Origin: Podocnemis expansa
Taxonomy: Eukaryota; Chordata; Testudines; Podocnemididae
Direction: 5' to 3'
Length of the DNA: 64,000 nt
Assembly (NCBI GenBank): GCA_007922195.1
Contig: ML681963.1
Location: 59,282,008 to 59,346,007, forward strand
Below, piece after piece: positions 35,448-46,660 of the stretch; within the stretch, counting starts at the first letter, position 1; the number at the start of each line of letters is the position of its first letter. A model generated the notes under the pieces. The model saw only the letters and a program-made list of their open reading frames with translations. It made no database searches and had not been told where the DNA came from. The translations under genes were made by a program, and so were the position numbers.

Positions 35448-36122
35448 ATGTCAGCAGACAAATTTGCGTACTTGTTCACCCACCCAACCCCAGGATCCCT
35501 TGTGGTCAACACTGTGAACCAAACGGAGAGGCAAAACCAACCAGCTTCCACCCCAAAAAATAAGGAGGCAAAGAGACTCGACCTGTTCTGGAAAAAGGTG
35601 TATTTAACTGCAGCTCTCCAGTTCAGGATCTTTAACCAACAGGTCCTCCTGGAGAGGTCTAATTTCAACCTCTGGGACTTGATGTGTCAGTTCCAGGGCT
35701 GTCTCTCTGCAGAACAAGCTGTGGATATCTACACTGCTGGACAATGGCCTATCCATGGTGAAAGCAAGCCTCCTCTCCTCCTTGGACACAGCCGACTTGG
35801 CCAGCAGAGGTATGGCCTCATTCGTGGCCATGAGGAGAGCTGCATGGCTCAAGAGGTCAGGTCTTCAGCCCCAAATGCAACAGGTCACCCAAGACCTTCT
35901 GTCCATGGACCTGGTCCTCTTCGCAGAGTCCACAGACACAAGACTCTATGGTGTGAAAGATTCCCATGTCATACTCCATTTGCTGGGGGTGTGCACACCT
36001 CAGCTCTCCAGGCATCCCTTTCAACTGTAAGCCTCCCAGCAGCAGCCTCACCAGCTGGGCCACCATCTTCTTGTCTTCCAGCAGCAACAGCAGCAGCATC
36101 CCTTCAGACATTGAGACAGTGA
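35448..36122 (+). pseudogene. DIRS copy 2 gag C-terminal region
   Basis: Conserved blocks match the first DIRS copy: DKFAYLFTHPTPGSLVV, LFWKKVYLTAALQFRI and, after a frame change near 35750, ASLLSSLDTADLASRGMAS. Frames are shuffled by small indels. Confidence 0.75.
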
Positions 36123-36229
36123 CAGAAACAGACTCAACAGAGGGGGACAAGGGCAAGGTTCCCCACAGTCCTCCCACCAAAGTTCCAGCCATTGGTCCAG
36201 CAACCAGAGATGCTGTTTCGAACACGCCC

Positions 36230-37290
36230 TTTGAGGTCAACAAAACCACCCTGGGTCTGGTTTTCCCTTTCCCATTCCAGGATTGCCTATCCAAGTTCTG
36301 GGACCAGTATGCAGAGATCACCTCAGACCACTGGCTACTAGATACAATTTCCCATGGCTACACCCTGCAGTTCAAGTCCAGGCCCCCAAAGAGGAAACTG
36401 CTCCTGCACTCCCTTCCAAGGACCCCACTCACAAGCAACTCCTGTTACAGGAAGTCCTCACCCTTCTCAGGCTTAGGGCAGTGGAAAAGGTGTCCCCCCC
36501 AACAAGAGGGACAAGGGTTTCTACTCTATGTACTTTCTAATCCCAAAGGCAAAAGGAGGCCTGAGACCCATACTGAACCTGCACTGTCTAAACAAGTTCT
36601 TGAAAAGAATAAAGTTTCACATGGTTCCCCCAGTGTAGTGGTTTTCAAACTTAGAGTTGGGACCCACTACTGGGTCCCAGACCCCCAGGCACTGGGTCCT
36701 GGCCCTCACTGCCAAGACTGGAATTCCTTGTTTAATGTAATTATTCGGTCGTGGGCATAAATTATTTTTTTTCAACTGGGTCTTGAGAAAAAAGGTTTGA
36801 AAACCAGTGTCGTAGTATGTATAATTCCTTCTTTAGACCCTGAGAACTGGTTTGCTGCTGTTGATCTAAAGGATGCTTACTTCTACATTGTCATCAGAAC
36901 CACCCACAGAAAGTTCCTTTGGTTCACAATAGGGTGTAAACCCTACCAGTTTACCACCCTGCCTTTCAGTCTCTCCCTCTCCCCTGGGGTGTTTCCAAAG
37001 TGCATAGCTGTAGTAGCAGCACACATAAGGAGAAGGAGGGTCCAAATTTTTCCTTACCTGGATGATTGGCTCAAGCAAGTCCAACCAACAATTGCAAGGC
37101 AGCATCTATTTAACGCGCAGTCAGTGCAACAGATTTGGCCTCCTCCTGAACCTAGAAAAGTTGAAGTTAGAACCAGCTCAGAAAATGGAGTTCATAGGGG
37201 CATGTCTAAACTCAACATGGGCGAGGGCCTCCCTCCGGGTTTCAATCAATGTCTACCATCATTTCAGACTTGCAACACTCTCCCATGACA
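36230..37290 (+). pseudogene. DIRS copy 2 reverse transcriptase, frameshifted and interrupted
   Basis: N-terminal RT pieces in shifting frames (DHWLLDTISHGYTLQF near 36330, then LLLQEVLTLLRLRAVEKV near 36440) are followed by a hAT MITE (36640-36812). After it come FAAVDLKDAYFYIV, YQFTTLPFSLS and the catalytic YLDDWL (near 37060). Confidence 0.75.
36640..36812. mobile_element. hAT MITE in DIRS RT
   Basis: Ends TAGTGGTTTTCAAAC and GTTTGAAAACCAGTG. Same family as 3405-3584. The target duplication is not clean. Confidence 0.75.
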
Positions 37291-37439
37291 ACAGCAAGGC
37301 AATGCCTGCAGTTGCTCGGACACATAGCAGCCTCCACAAACGTGATAAGACTGGCTTGCTTGCACATGAGGCCCCTGCAGTCCTGGCTAGTGGAGGCATA
37401 CCACCCCCCAGTACCATCCACTGGAATGTATAGTCACCA

Positions 37440-38180
37440 TCCCACACAGAGTACTCAAAGCACTCACAGAGTGGAAGAATGCAAGCTTTTGCCTGGTGGG
37501 AGTTCTTTTAGAAACCGAGAACCCCTCAATAACCCTAATCATGGATGTCGCAGACCTGGGTTGCAGCATACACATCAGCTCCAACTAAACACCCATGAGA
37601 AGTGGTTGCCAGAGTGACTTTCCTTGCACATTAGTGTCAAGGACCTAAGAATAGTCTGCCTAGCCTGCAAAGTCTTTCTCAATGTAGGCAAGGGCAGGAC
37701 TGTGCAAGTCCTCATGGACAATGCAACAGCACTGTTCTACACCAACCGCCAAGTGGAGGGGCCACTCCTCAGTGCTCTACAAGGAAGCGCTCCACCTCTG
37801 GGAGCTGGCTGTAAAGCACAGATTTCACCCGGTCACCTCTCACTTGCTGGGGGTGAGGAACAACCAGGTGGACAAGTTCAGGAGACAGTTCCTGCCACAA
37901 CACAAGTCATCCCTCCACTCCTAAGTGATGGTTCACATCTTCCAGGACTGGGGACTCCACCAAATGGACTTGTTCATGAGTAGCTCAAATCACAGGTGCC
38001 TCCTTGTCTGCTCCCTAAGGGACAAAGAGAAGGGCACCCTGGCTGGCGCATTCCTGATCAGTCACTTGGGCCCTCTCCTATATAGCTTCCCTCCAATTCC
38101 CCTGATCCTCAGGGTACTGTTAAAAATCAAGGGGGACGGGGCCAATGTGATCCTAATCACCCCAGCATGGCCCTGCTAAC
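37440..38180 (+). pseudogene. DIRS copy 2 RNase H region
   Basis: Recognisable blocks are HISVKDLRIVCLACKVF (the glutamate position reads Asp), VLMDNATALFYTNRQ and, later, FHPVTSHLLGVRNNQVD, in at least two frames. Decayed. Confidence 0.7.
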
Positions 38181-38569
38181 TTTAATACAGCTTACTTTGC
38201 AACCTCTCAATGGCCTCCCCCTGGACACTATCCAAGACAACGGCCACCTTCTGCATCCAGAACTAGACTCCCTCCATCTAACAGCATGGAGGCTTCATAG
38301 CTGAATGGATACAAAATGGCCTGCTTGCTGGAGGCTCAATGTGTCTTGGTGGATACTCAGGGCAAGTAGCAAGGGAAGTGTGACATTTCACCATTTAGGC
38401 AGCAGCTCCTATATCTAAAAACTCAAAGGTTAGCCCTGGCTTCCCTCAGGGTCCACCTGGCAGCTGCCTCCACCTTCCACCAGTCATTTGAGGGGCTTAC
38501 CCCTTCACCTACCTGATGACTTCGAGATTCCTGAAAGAAATAGAGAGACCATGCCCTCAGGTCTGTGGG

Positions 38570-39176
38570 TGTGATGAAGTAAGAAAACCTCCTGGGTTAT
38601 TGTGGTTCTTCTTTTTCCTGTTCTTGGGTGATGGTATTCTGGTGATGGGACGCAGGGGTGTGATAACTATAGGTACCACTAGGGGGGGAGAGGCTTTAGT
38701 GCGACCTTACCTGGACCCCCTGGGGGTGACAGGTTGTGGCTGGTTTAGACCAGGGGCAGGGCAGCTGGATAGAGAGGAGAACAAAGGGGAGAGAGGGGTA
38801 GAAGGAAGATGGAGGTCGGAGGGGCAGGACCTCCGGGGCTTGTCCTGGGGGTTTACTATCTGCCCTCCTAAGTGATCTGAGAGCCAACTGTCCTGGCTGC
38901 TGTGCAAAGTGGATTGCTAATAAACCCTCTGACTGCTACACTGGCTGAGTGTCACTGCTGATTGGGATGCCTGGGGCCCTCGTGAAGGGAGGAATCCCCC
39001 CCCCCCCAAAGGGAGAGCAGACAGAGCAAGGATCAGACTCCCTGGGCCTGGATTTGGGAAGCTGGCTACAGGTAGCGTGTAGACCCTGGTGAATGGGAGA
39101 AAGCTCCACTGTGGCAGAATCCTGATGGGCTGTGAACAGAGGGGATCCAAGAGGCTTTTCTGGGTTCTCCGTGACA
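38570..39176 (+). mobile_element. LTR-like insertion (607 bp) in DIRS recombinase
   Basis: It starts TGTGATGAAG and ends TCCGTGACA (TG...CA), with a polyadenylation signal GCTAATAAACC near 38920. The flanks GTCTGTG (38561-38567) and GTCTATG (39177-39183) are similar. A partial repeat of about 70 bp of DIRS sequence follows. Confidence 0.6.
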
Positions 39177-39513
39177 GTCTATGATTTGGTTCCCCAATGC
39201 CTTGAGATTCCTGAAAGAAATAGAAAGACTATACCCCCAGGTCTGTGACCCTATTCCCCAATGGGACTTGAACCTGGTGCTTAACATGTTCCCAGGGCCA
39301 CCATTTGAGCCTATGACCACCAGCCCCCTGCTGGTCTGGTTATGCAAGGGGCCTTTTCTGGTGCCCATCACCTCAGACAGGTGGGTTTCTGAACTGAGGG
39401 CCCTAGCCTCAGAACCACCCTATATTGTCTTTTACAAGGACAAAGTACAGCTGAGACCACACCCGATGTTCCTGCCAAAGGTTGTATCATCCTTTCATGT
39501 TAACCAGAACATC

Positions 39514-40295
39514 TGTAGTAAACTTTGGCAGGAAGGGGTTAATACCCAGGTCAGTGAGTCCCAGGGGAGCCAGTAGAAACAGTACAGGTTTTTGAATTGG
39601 AGCAGCAGCCCTGCCTATCTCCTGTTTGGTGGCAGCAGAGCTCCTGGAAGCATCAGGAGGCAGCCAGAGAGCCAGGCCTGAAGGATCCAGGACATCCTTG
39701 CCAAAGATAGAATCAAGTTTGGAACTGACCAGGTGTGAGTAGAACAGGGAATGTTTAACTAGACATGGTCAGGATATTTCTTTGTTTTTGGTTTGGTTTT
39801 GGATTTCTTTATGCTGAGCACATGTACCCACTTCCACTATGTCGTAACTACCTAAGTTAAATCCCAGAGAAGCAACTTTCTGTGTTGCTTACCTGTTCTT
39901 TTTAATTAAAGATTTTAACCTTTTTAAAATAAGTTCTGGTGCTGTGTCCTAAAAGGCAATAGGTTTTGTGTGCATGTGCCTCAGAATGCACACCGACTTC
40001 TAAAGGGGATGCTGTCCCATTTTCAGCTGATATCTTAGCTGGGGTTCAATCACTCTCCTGAGGGAGGAATAAAAGCAAATGAAGGTGCCTCACAGGAAGG
40101 AATTCCCAAGTGCACCTTTCTGGGTTTTCAAGAGGTTTTGCATTTGGCTGGTGGTAGCAGTACCATTCCAAGACTAGGAAATTGGTAGTTTTGGAGAGTT
40201 TTAAGACAAGACTTTAAGGCCAGTGGGTTTTAAGGCTTTTTGCAGGCCCACACCTTCTACACTCAAAATGTTAAAGGGGGGAATCAGCTTTGACA
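39514..40295 (+). mobile_element. Solo LTR (782 bp) in DIRS recombinase
   Basis: Ends TGTAGTAAAC and CTTTGACA. The flanks ACATC (39509-39513) and ACACC (40296-40300) are a 5-bp duplication with one mismatch. It is the reverse complement, with divergence, of 30990-31775. Confidence 0.85.
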
Positions 40296-41388
40296 ACACC
40301 TTCCATCCCATATTCTTCCCCAAACTACACATGACAGGGAAGCAGTCTTAGGTGTCAAGAACACCCTCTATATTGAAAGGAAAAGGCCATTCTGGAAGCT
40401 GACACAGGTCTTCATTGCCATTGCAGAGACCATGAAAGGGCAAGCATTCACCTTGCAGCGAATTTCATCATGGATCATGAATTGTATCATGGCCTGCTAC
40501 AACTGTGCCAAAATGCCTTTACCCGGATCAATTAGGGCACACTCGACTAGTGCCCAAGCTCCTTCAGCTGCCAACTTAGACCAAGTGACAATCCAGGAGA
40601 TCTGCATAGCTGCAACCTGGTCATCAGTGCACACATTCACATCACGCTATGCCATTGTTCAACAGGCAAGAGATGATGCAGCCTTTGGCATAGTCCTACT
40701 GCAGGTGGGGAGACCATAACTTTGCGCACCATCCTATGTAAGGTTTGGTAATCACCTACATTAGAATGGATGTGACCAGTGCTCAAAGACCAGAGGATAC
40801 TAACCTGCAGGCATTCTTCTTTGAGCTGCGCTGCTCATGGTCACTCCATACCCTCCCCCCCCCATCATCATCATTTGGCATTAGCAGAAAGAAAGGACTG
40901 AAGGCAGGGGCAGAGTCAGCACCACCTATTACACCATGGCCCATGTGCAGGACTCAAGGAGGCATTGGCTGCTAACCCTACAGGGACAGGCTAAGGGGAA
41001 AAAACTTTCTGAATGATTGTGCACTGAGGCATGTACACACATACATTAGAATGGATGTCAGCAGCCCACCTTGAAGGACACCAACAGGTAAGTAACTCTC
41101 TGTTCCACTTTCTGATTTTAGCCACTCTAACTATATGCTGTTTTTCTGAGTGCATGAATGATCCCTTCTGATGAAGTCAGGTCTTTCCCTTGTGTTTTTA
41201 CCATTTCAGTGGCCCTATATATTTGGAGAGCTTCATTCAAAGATACCTCCCCTGCTGTGAGCAGCCTTTCTCTTAACACATTATCTGTAATGCCACAAAT
41301 GAGTCTGTCTTTGATCAAAGACTCTGTCAAGCCACCAAAGTTACAGCTTTGACTGGTTTCCTTAATTCTGTGACATATTGCTCTATGG

Positions 41389-41546
41389 CAGTGGTTTTCA
41401 AACTTTTTTCCTCTGGACCCAACTTGAAAAAATCATTTATTCCCATGACCCAATAATATCTTTGAGCGCTGCATTCTAGTCTTTTGCCAGCAGAAGCAGG
41501 GGGTGCTGCGACCCACTGCCTGAAGGTCTAAGTTTGAAAACTACTG
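41389..41546. mobile_element. hAT MITE (158 bp) with perfect 8-bp target duplication
   Basis: Ends CAGTGGTTTTCAAAC and GTTTGAAAACTACTG, flanked by CTCTATGG at 41381-41388 and 41547-41554. Confidence 0.9.
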
Positions 41547-41597
41547 CTCTATGGTGTTATTCAGTTTTTGCATGCATGCAAAAATATCTGTGAATTT

Positions 41598-42120
41598 CCA
41601 AAGGCGTAGCCGTGTTAGTCTAGTCCAGCAAAAAAAACAAGGAGTCGTGTGGCACTTAAAGACTAAGGCTGTGTTCACACAGCACTCTTATTTCAAAACA
41701 ACAGAGGTTGTTTCGAAATAAGAAATACCCTGTTCACATGACGCACGGTTGTTTCGAAACAATGGCACCCGTTGTTTCGAAACAACTTAAACCCCACGAG
41801 GGGACGAAATAATGTTGTTTCGAAACAATTGTTTCGAAACAATGCCGTCCGAACATGTTGTTTCGAAACAACAGTGACTTGTTTCGAAATAACTGTTGCC
41901 TGAAACTGCTATTTCGCTTTGAGCTTTTTTCCTTAATTCGAATTAACAAACTGTTAATTCGAATGAAGTTATTTTGAAATAAGGCATTATTTCGATACAA
42001 CTTGTTTTGACACAACTTGTATCGAAATAATGCCTGTGTGTGAACACAGTAACAGATTTATTTTTCGTGTGAGCTTTCATGGGAGAAAATCCCACTTCGT
42101 CAGATGCTTTGAAGATGGGT
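41598..42120 (-). mobile_element. PLE tail split by a Harbinger-like element
   Basis: The left piece (CCAAAGGCGTAGCCGTGTTA ... AAAGACTAA) and right piece (TAACAGATTTATTTTTCG ... GATGCTTTGAAGATGGGTGA) are continuous in other PLE copies. Confidence 0.75.
41667..42049. mobile_element. Harbinger-like palindromic element (383 bp), TAA target duplication
   Basis: Ends GGCTGTGTTCACACAG and TGTGTGAACACAG. TAA lies at 41664-41666 and 42050-42052. The interior is TTTCGAAA and TTAATTCGAATTAA palindromes. No gap, so this is the best complete copy in the window. Confidence 0.8.
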
Positions 42121-42129
42121 GACCTTACA

Positions 42130-43074
42130 GTCACATTCCTTTCTGGCATGCAATATTCCTTAAATTTAGTCAGTAGTATATTTAAATTCATGCTTTCACC
42201 ACCCTAAAATTAAGTTATTGTAAACATCCAGTGCCTCCTCCCCAACATGTACAAACAGAGTCATGCTTTGGGGAGGGGGTGGCCGTGAAGGGTAATCACT
42301 TCTGGTCCCATGGTTCCGTGGGTCCCACACTGTCCTGCTGTGAGTTGGTTAGCACAGGACCCATAATGCCGCCCCCCATGGCTGCACTGTCCCCACCCAC
42401 TACCTTTGGCACTGAGCTGAAGGAAGCCTTGGGGAGGGCCAGGAGTGCAAAAGCAGCCTGTGTTCTGGCTGGTCTGCCCTGCCGCACCCCCCAGGCAGAA
42501 CAGCCAGCCCAGAGGTGGAGCAGGGAGAGCTCGCCAAGAGGCAGGGTGGGAGAGCAGAGCCCAGCCCCCAAAGCGGCCCTCTCTGCCCCTGGGGGCTTAG
42601 TGGTTTGTTCAACGGAGGGGAGGGAGTGCAGGGCCAGCCTCTGGGCCACCCCTCCACCCCCAGGCCAGTTGGCCCTGGGCCCTGCACCCCCTAGGGATGG
42701 CCCTGCGAACAAATATTGATGATTTTTGATTTTCATCTGTGTTCTGTGCCTTAGTGTCAGACACATACAACAGAAATCACTGCTTAACCTTTATCCAGTT
42801 CCCTGCAACATTGCCAGACATCTGCAGAGGGGAAGGAGCCTGTAAAATATCCATTCTTAGAGCTTTCACATTTGCTGAAGGCTTCCTTTGTTTTTTCATC
42901 ATTTTAAAAAAATACCTTGTGTTTGTCAGTTACTCTGTTTTCAATTAAAAAACACTGGAGTTTTCCTCCAAATCCTTTTAGTTTCCAAATTCATTCACCA
43001 CTTACTGACATTATGTAACAATCTGGAGGGTTTTTTAAAGATCACACTACTACAGAATTCGCCTGTACATGTGG
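42130..43074. other. No gene; GC-rich block at about 42230-42715
   Basis: The GC-rich block gives long frames on both strands, as expected from composition alone, with no domain I recognise. It may be a further non-autonomous element but its ends are not clear. Confidence 0.4.
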
Positions 43075-44760
43075 GGTATGCTCATTTTCTAGGGTTACTT
43101 TCCTTTGGAGGAGGGGGTTGTAATCCTATTAATGTACTGCTTGTGTCATTTGTGTTTCTATATGGAGCTCACTTTGCCTTTCTGCAAGTCCCCCTCCCCC
43201 CCCAGTGGCGCTACACTTGCAGGACCTAAATTTCCCAGGACTGGGTTTCTCCAGCCCCAGATTCAAATAACCACTCATGTATATACATTGACTGATTAAC
43301 AAAGTGGGTCTGAGCAGACTAGGCCTATACATCCCTGAACTCAGAGGCTGAGTTGCACAGCACTTTTCTTCCACTACCCTTATATGCCCCTGGCACCACA
43401 CTGGCCTAGACCTGAGCATGCATTTGAGCAGGCTGTGTCAAAACAACACTTTTCAGCTGCTCCCCATATATGCCCCTGAACTGAATCAGGCTGGGTCAAA
43501 ACAGCACTTTTCAGCTGTTACCCATATGTGCCACAGGTTCAGCACACTGATATCCCACTGTCACTTTACAATTCTTCTAGTTGAAATCTCTCTAAAAGAA
43601 CAAACTTTACTGGAGTTTGGGGGCATAACAGGGATCTTTGGCTAAGTAAAAGTAGTGTTGCTGCAGAGCAATATAGGGAAGCCAAGAACACAAAGGAGTA
43701 CATTAATTTTAGAAAGAGTCTAGAAACTAGCCTGACTATAAAAGTTACTTTATTGCCAGGTACATAAAACTTATGATAAAGAATGCTAAAACAGTTAAAA
43801 TATTAATAACCATACAAAGAAAGAAAAACAATCAAACAGTTACAATATTACCAAGTTTCAATTGTAGCATTAGGGAAATCTAGCTCAAGTTAATTACAAA
43901 GATCAGGTTTAGAGTCTTGTATTTGGATTAAGAAAAAGAGAGAGTGGAGAGATGGGAGTGTGTTTCACCACTCAGAGCAGCTCAAAGGTCCTGAGGAAGT
44001 AAACTGTTCAGCTTAGGGTCTGGAGTGATGGGGATGGGCAGAACACCCCCCCCACACACACACACACTCCTGCCATGATCAGGCAGGAAAAGGTGAAGTT
44101 CCAGTGGAACTGTTGCAGCTTTTGGATCCGGGCATCAGAACAGAAATTTTGAACTTGGACACGGGGCATTGTAGGGAAGAAACAATGATTCACAACAGAA
44201 CACTAGGGTTGTTTTGGAGTTAAATAATGACCTAAGGGAGTACACCAGGATTGTTTTGTTTGGGTGGACAACAGGAACTGATCGTTCCTAGTTATGGGTG
44301 GTATTCCTTCCAGGGAACTCACAATGCAATCAGGCAGACTCAGTATTTTGGATATTAATTAAAGCTCTATTGACTAGAATTGGTCTGATAACTACCGAGC
44401 TGGGTGTGTGCAGGCATGGGTTCCTCAGCATCAAGAGCAGAGATCACCACCCCTCATGCAATGCTTCCCTGCTTTACCAATCCCAGAGTTCAGTGCAGTT
44501 CCTGCCTTGGAGCTTGGTTCTTCATTCAGTTTGCTAATTCTGGTTCCATCCTTGATGCCAATGAAGTTTTCTGCTGTCCACAGTGTGCTAATGACTCACA
44601 TCTTTGATGTAGATGAGGCCAGAGGAGATGCCTTAATTCCATCATCCTTGTTCGGAGGGATTTAGGTGTGTCTCCCCTTTTCATTGTTTTTGGTTTCTGG
44701 TTCAAGTAGAGGCTGGGATAGATGTGGAGATGAGTCCCAGACAAGTAGCAAGTCCCCTGT
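43075..44760 (-). mobile_element. Endogenous retrovirus LTR, antisense
   Basis: Inverted counterpart of 33491-35340. The minus-strand order is the TGAACCAGAAAC start (about 44745), a polyadenylation signal (GGCAATAAAG reversed, near 43755) and tandem repeat units (about 43560-43400). It lies just downstream, in the minus sense, of env-like sequence, so it is read as the 3' LTR. Confidence 0.65.
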
Positions 44761-45374
44761 TGTTAGGGTGCTTGCTTTGAGCAAGTATCCCCATGACATT
44801 CTTACTTAAAGGTACCAGGTCTGATCTTCAATCCATTGCATCCAAGATATTGGTCGCTGAAACTAGCAAACCAGCATAACCAGAGCAATTACTAGTACAA
44901 TTTGGAAGCTGATGATCACCGCAATTGGGTAAAGTAAAATATTCAACAAAAAACCTGTTGCACTGTGGATCCACCCAAGCAAAGTCTCCCACCAGGTGTG
45001 ATGGCCTATGTTTTTAACTGTGGTTGCTAGCCTAGAGATCTGAAGTTTCCTATTCTCTCTCAGTTTTGAGCCTTTGAAATTCAACTTTCAAAGAGGGATG
45101 AGTTAATAGTCTCTTAATGGCAGTGAGACCCATCCCGGTGAAATGGGGGAAACTTTCTTGTATAGCTCAGGGCAGGCATTCAAATGTTGTACAGTCCATA
45201 TAGGCACGGTAAACTTAATATCACAACTAACAATGGTGGTTACATTACAGAAACAGTGATTAATTAAGGTACCATGGGTTGTATCCGATGTCCATTAATT
45301 AACACAATATCATTTCTTGTTTTTATGCACAAACATACTATACCAATATAGACAATAACAGCATCTCTATCTAT

Positions 45375-46206
45375 GGGTATGGCCACACACACTTCTTATT
45401 TCGAAACAACAGAGGTTGTTTCGAAATAAGAAGTGCCATGGCCACACGACGCATGGCCATTTCAAAACAAGCAAACAGCTTGTTTCGAAATGGCCGTGGT
45501 TGTTTCGAAACAACTTAAACCTTGTTGTGTTTCGAAATAGGGTTGTTTTGAAACAGAGGTTTCGAAACAGCCCTGTTCGGACACGTTGTTTTGGAACAAA
45601 GTGTTCCAAAACAACGTCACCTTCCTCCCAGGGTGTTAAGCACCCTGGGAGGAAGGGCAGCCCCACTACAGCACCCTGACCAGGGTGCTGAGGGGTGTCC
45701 GTGGGGGCNNNNNNNNNNNNNNNNNNNNNNNNNNNNNNNNNNNNNNNNNNNNNNNNNNNNNNNNNNNNNNNNNNNNNNNNNNNNNNNNNNNNNNNNNNNN
45801 NNNNNNNNNNNNNNNNNNNNNNNNNNNNNNNNNNNNNNNNNNNNNNNNNNNNNNNNNNNNNNNNNNNNNNNNNNNNNNNNNNNNNNNNNNNNNNNNNNNN
45901 NNNNNNNNNNNNNNNNNNNNNNNNNNNNNNNNNNNNNNNNNNNNNNNNNNNNNNNNNNNNNNNNNNNNNNNNNNNNNNNNNNNNNNNNNNNNNNNNNNNN
46001 NNNNNNNNNNNNNNNNNNNNNNNNNNNNNNNNNNNNNNNNNNNNNNNNNNNNNNNNNNNNNNNNNNNNNNNNNNNNNNNNNNNNNNNNNNNNNNNNNNNN
46101 NNNNNNNNTGTCCTCGAAATAAGGTGTTTCAAAATAATATGTTATTTCGAAACAGCTTGTTTCGAAACATCGTGTTTCAAAACAAGCATACCCTGTGTGA
46201 ACAGCC
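45375..46206. mobile_element. Harbinger-like palindromic element in env, TAT target duplication
   Basis: Ends GGGTATGGCCACAC and GTGTGAACAGCC. TAT lies at 45372-45374 and 46207-46209. It matches 26510-27262 in inverted orientation. Its centre is replaced by the 400-base gap. Confidence 0.8.
45709..46108. other. Assembly gap (400 N)
   Basis: A run of 400 N in the centre of a palindromic element. Confidence 0.99.
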
Positions 46207-46660
46207 TATGAGTCCTTCCCACTCAGGAAATACCTTACTTACTAACAGCTGTTACTCACTTAACTGTTTCAAGGATGCTGTTAATGGGGTTTCCATTTCC
46301 CCTACATTTTCTGTGGCATAGGACAGTTTATTAGCCAGAACTTCTATATTTGTAGCATCAGTTAATGACATTCCTGCTCCCACAGGTGTAGTCCAGTCAC
46401 TTAATTCCCTTTTCACTCTATTTACATGGTTGGCCCCTTGCCACAATTTTATCCATTCATCCTACCCCTTATGGCTAGTTCCAATTAGGGGAATGCATGT
46501 AGGTGCAATGTGAGAGATATTCATCCCTTTTAATTGGATTTGAACCTCCTTTAGCAAAGTCTGGGGTTGAAGAACGATTGTTCTTGTTGATCCAATTTTA
46601 ACACATGAGGTCCTGAAACTGGGACTCTTAAATTTTGGTGGGGAGTGAGGTTTGTGATCC

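Larger units (their letters stand above)
38190..40720 (+). pseudogene. DIRS copy 2 tyrosine recombinase, split by two LTRs
   Basis: Pieces: MTSRFLKEIERPCPQVC (38516-38565); IPQWDLNLVLNMF to SELRALASEPPYIVFYKDK (39181-39513, with a first-arginine region reading ITSDRWVSEL); and a C-terminal part (40432-40719) with IRAHSTSAQAPSAA and ICIAATWSSVHTFTSRYAI. The HxxR motif reads HSTS, so the second catalytic arginine is lost. The word GAGATTCCTGAAAGAAATAG is duplicated at about 38524 and 39203. Confidence 0.8.
32800..41100 (+). mobile_element. DIRS retrotransposon copy 2, cut by four insertions
   Basis: Order: gag (32800-33490 and about 35380-36120), RT (about 36230-37290), RNase H (about 37440-38180), recombinase (about 38190-38569, 39177-39513, 40296-40720), then right-end sequence with repeated CATTAGAATGGATGT words (40760 and 41045). 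Inserted are a long LTR (33491-35340), a hAT MITE (36640-36812), an LTR (38570-39176) and a solo LTR (39514-40295). The left terminal repeat is not recognised. More decayed than the copy at 5.3-11.2 kb and of a different subfamily. Confidence 0.8.
44860..46660 (-). pseudogene. Endogenous retrovirus env, transmembrane subunit remnant
   Basis: Minus-strand frames give an ectodomain part at 46450-46206 (NHVNRVKRELSDW, IEVLANKLSYATENV). The Harbinger-like insertion (46206-45375) follows, then a membrane-proximal part and a single hydrophobic span with a short tail (LLGWIHSATGFLLN, then a run of Ile/Val/Leu, 45010-44863). Order and spacing fit a class I retroviral envelope TM. Stops and the insertion make it non-functional. 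The surface subunit may extend to about 47.4 kb but is not securely recognised. The retroviral genus was not assigned. Confidence 0.6.

Noticed and set aside
42230..42766. Long frames on both strands in GC-rich DNA
   Set aside because: Open on both strands because of composition; low-complexity Pro/Gly/Ala text with no domain.
45591..46321. Long frames through the 400-N gap
   Set aside because: Artefact of translating N; not evidence of coding sequence.
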